In this document: in pieces, positions 25,435-27,005 of the stretch | Numbering within the stretch: the first letter of the stretch is position 1 | Layout of the letters: the number at the start of each line of letters is the position of its first letter | NCBI GenBank assembly: GCA_030039005.1 | Contig: JASHQT010000147.1 | Location: forward strand, 1-27,005 | Source: Bryobacteraceae bacterium | GTDB taxonomy: Bacteria; Acidobacteriota; Terriglobia; Bryobacterales; Bryobacteraceae | DNA: 27,005 nucleotides | Direction of reading: 5' to 3' | Position numbers and translations under genes: made by a program | The notes under the pieces: generated by a model | Database searches by the model: none | Told to the model about the DNA's origin: nothing | Seen by the model: only the letters and a program-made list of their open reading frames with translations

Positions 25435-26460
25435 CTACGGCTTTTTCCCCACGACAATTCGAACGACATTTGACGTTCCTACCTGCACATTAACCAACGT
25501 CGGCGTCTCTGTAGGGGACGTGTGGGCGTACAGGCCCCGATTCAGAGCGATAGCCGCCCTTACTAAGCGTGGTAATTGCTCCATGGGTATTGTATTGAGA
25601 GCTGTTACTGGAAGCGTGTCGTCCACGGATACGGTAAGTCCAGTATCCAGGCCAACGGGCACCGACAAATCTTGGTCCGACCCGTATATGTTGAGAGATG
25701 GAAAGCCCCCAGGGGATTTGGTCCGCGTCCAGCCGGCTCTGAGCAAGACGGAATCAAGCGCTTTAAGAAAATCCGACGATTCTCCGTCTTGGAACACTCT
25801 GTCGAACCTGTATTCGGTTCCTTTGAACGAGGCCAGTTCAGATACTAGTGCGGAGGTATCGGCAAGGGTTCGCGGAAGCCTGAGCCGGTCCAATTCCAGA
25901 GTTGCTTGGTTCGCACGGTGCACCGCTTCGTCGGATTTCGATTCGGCCTGGTCAACCTTGGATTCGGCTTCCCCAGCTTTCGTCTCCGCTGATCCTAGGC
26001 GCCTTTCAAATGTTTCTGCTTCTTGCCGAGCGGTGGTCGCCATCGTCAGTGCGCTCGACGATGCGATCTCCGCTTTAGAAGCCTTAGTGCTTGCTCCCGC
26101 TGAGACACCCTCAGCTTCTTGTGCCTTTATCACTGCCTTTCCGGCCTGGTCAGTGGCGGCGCGAGCGTCATCGAACGCCATCATTGCGCGATCACCAAGC
26201 GCTCCAACCAGTTCACCGGACACTTGGTTAGTCTTTACAATGCAGACGGCCTCCAAAGCGAGCGCGGCGATCAAAAGGAGCGTCGATAGCTTTGCCAGTC
26301 GCTCTTTTCGTTCTCTGATGCCGCGGGTAAAATCCGTAAAATCTGCAACATATTCGCCGAAGCACGCCACGACGACTAGGCCGGTAAATACGTATTCGGC
26401 GATCTCCCACCTTGAAAGCGAGGAAGACAAAGCGGCAACTTCAGATGCGCCAAGAGCCAT
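25435..26460 (-). CDS. Two-helix membrane protein with long coiled coil, unknown function
   Basis: From the ATG at 26460 the protein has 341 residues. Two membrane helices are near the start (WEIAEYVFTGLVVVACFGEY and LAKLSTLLLIAALALEAVCI) with a basic loop between (FTRGIRERKERL). Residues about 90-195 form an Ala/Glu-rich coiled coil (for example KAGEAESKVDQAESKSDEAV). The last 140 residues are a mixed alpha/beta domain with DGESSDFLKALDSVLLRAGW and GLYAHTSPTETPTLVNVQVG. I do not recognise a named family; the layout is one met among accessory genes. Base composition looks lower in GC than the neighbours by eye, which may mean transfer. A TTG at 26475 could add five residues. No operon partner is evident. 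Confidence 0.75.
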   Translation of the reverse strand: MALGASEVAALSSSLSRWEIAEYVFTGLVVVACFGEYVADFTDFTRGIRERKERLAKLSTLLLIAALALEAVCIVKTNQVSGELVGALGDRAMMAFDDARAATDQAGKAVIKAQEAEGVSAGASTKASKAEIASSSALTMATTARQEAETFERRLGSAETKAGEAESKVDQAESKSDEAVHRANQATLELDRLRLPRTLADTSALVSELASFKGTEYRFDRVFQDGESSDFLKALDSVLLRAGWTRTKSPGGFPSLNIYGSDQDLSVPVGLDTGLTVSVDDTLPVTALNTIPMEQLPRLVRAAIALNRGLYAHTSPTETPTLVNVQVGTSNVVRIVVGKKP

Positions 26461-26778
26461 ACTTCGCCACAACAAACATGAGAAGGTCGCGTCAGCAATG
26501 TGCGCGTTCGCCCCGCAGTTCTTGTTCGTTCAGAAGGTCATTGTATACGTTCGGGAAACGGCAATGGAAACAGTGCCACATCCAAGGTCGCGTGCCGTGA
26601 AGGCTGGGAAGCGGCGGCTCGGAATTCCACCAGTAAGATGTTTGAGGCAACTGAAGAACTACTCAGCCGTCACGAGTCAGCTTGAAGCGATGCTTGGACC
26701 GGCTTACCTCGCCGTTCGCCCCGCGAAACCTCAACCTCGCCAAATGCTTGCATTAACAAAATTTATACAAACCCCCTC
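26461..26778. other. Intergenic stretch with no gene found
   Basis: About 320 bases between the divergent coiled-coil gene and the leader-peptide unit. Short open frames exist but none has a protein-like composition or a good start. An A/T-rich stretch at about 26750-26770 could act as an upstream promoter element for the leader promoter. Confidence 0.5.
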
Positions 26779-26805
26779 TTGCATTTGCCCCGCTAGTGGG
26801 ATAAT
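26779..26805 (+). promoter_or_regulatory. Candidate promoter of the leader-peptide unit
   Basis: TTGCAT at 26779-26784 and GATAAT at 26800-26805 resemble -35 and -10 boxes, with a rather short 15-base spacer. A/T-rich DNA lies upstream. Transcription would start at about 26812, roughly 30 bases before the GTG of the leader peptide. Confidence 0.35.
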
Positions 26806-26841
26806 CTAAATCCAATGATCGCTTCGAAAGGACAGGCCGTC

Positions 26842-26967
26842 GTGACTTCCGCTCTACCGAGCGCGGTTGCCCCTGTCTTTTCCAGCGTTCCAGTTCGCCC
26901 GCTGCGGCCCTTTGTCATCGAGTCGCGGCCCATTATTATTACGGTCCTCGTACCCGGCCCCGCTTGA
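26842..26967 (+). CDS. Branched-chain amino acid leader peptide (ilv/leu attenuator type)
   Basis: A GTG at 26842, nine bases after AAAGGA (26827-26832), opens a 41-residue frame that begins MTSALPSAVAP and ends RPIIITVLVPGPA before TGA at 26965-26967. The codons ATT ATT ATT ACG GTC CTC GTA (26932-26952) place three Ile, one Thr, two Val and one Leu just before the stop. In ilv and leu operons such codon runs make a ribosome stall when charged Ile, Val or Leu tRNA is short, which prevents transcription termination. The start and the Ala/Pro/Ser content recall the ilvB leader peptide of enterobacteria. An ATG at 26815 in the same frame would give 50 residues but lacks a ribosome site. The gene under control should lie just past the window's right edge. 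I infer this from the peptide and the hairpins only. Confidence 0.6.
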   Translation: MTSALPSAVAPVFSSVPVRPLRPFVIESRPIIITVLVPGPA

Positions 26968-26996
26968 GGGCTTCGGACCAAGGTTTCCGAAAGGCC
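26942..26996 (+). promoter_or_regulatory. Candidate attenuator: alternative RNA hairpins after the leader codons
   Basis: GGACC at 26975-26979 can pair with GGTCC at 26943-26947 inside the control codons. The overlapping TTCGGA at 26972-26977 can instead pair with TCCGAA at 26986-26991, extended by GGC 26969-26971 with GCC 26994-26996 across a small bulge. The two pairings exclude each other, which is the logic of amino-acid attenuation: a ribosome stalled on the Ile/Val/Leu codons blocks the first and allows the second. The terminator hairpin would lie further right, outside the window. Confidence 0.45.
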
Positions 26997-27005
26997 ATCG
27001 GGTGG

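Noticed and set aside
25280..26809. A 509-codon plus-strand open frame
   Set aside because: It lies antisense to the coiled-coil protein, is rich in Ser/Ala/Arg without domain features, and the minus strand gives helices, coiled coil and a folded domain.

Overview
The window reads as GC-rich bacterial chromosome from an Acidobacteriota member, most likely of the Solibacter/Bryobacter type. The pointers are a VWFA-related protein of the acidobacterial kind, two very large FtsX-type permeases of the 'acidobacterial duplicated orphan permease' (ADOP) class around a PadR regulator, BlaI/M56 regulatory genes, and many secreted TPR proteins. This placement rests on gene style, not on a marker gene. 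No rRNA, tRNA, CRISPR array, insertion sequence or prophage was seen.

Layout. Position 1-158 holds the first codons of a secreted protein (minus strand, cut by the edge). From 4454 down to 359 runs a tight minus-strand operon: cysteine desulfurase, tRNA 2-thiouridylase MnmA, a lipid A-type acyltransferase and a secreted VWA protein. The first two genes make up a sulfur relay for tRNA s2U34. Divergent from it is a BlaI repressor with a candidate operator, followed by an M56 (BlaR1-like) sensor protease gene broken by an amber codon and a frameshift. Then come a small membrane protein, a secreted TPR protein and a small acidic protein.

Position 8475-13394 is a three-gene plus-strand unit: UDP-sulfoquinovose synthase, an AsnB-type amidotransferase (TTG start) and an ArnT/PMT-type glycosyltransferase. 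This suggests a sulfoquinovose-containing glycolipid or surface glycan. It is followed by a hicA-hicB toxin-antitoxin pair with a frameshifted toxin, an SMP-30-like secreted protein, the ADOP-PadR-ADOP operon with a palindrome over its candidate promoter, and a HAD phosphatase.

The right third carries a small membrane protein, a probable ADOP remnant, a tandem palindrome in front of a second TPR protein, a glycine-rich secreted peptide plus ferritin-like protein pair, a carboxymuconolactone decarboxylase-like protein, a group II truncated hemoglobin and an accessory-looking coiled-coil membrane protein. At the right edge (26842-26967) is a short ORF that looks like a branched-chain amino acid leader peptide (Ile-Ile-Ile-Thr-Val-Leu-Val just before its stop). 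It is followed by mutually exclusive hairpins, so the next gene outside the window is predicted to be an ilv/leu biosynthesis gene under attenuation.

Two genes (M56 and hicA) each carry an apparent one-base deletion in a G/C run, so either recent decay or assembly error must be considered.
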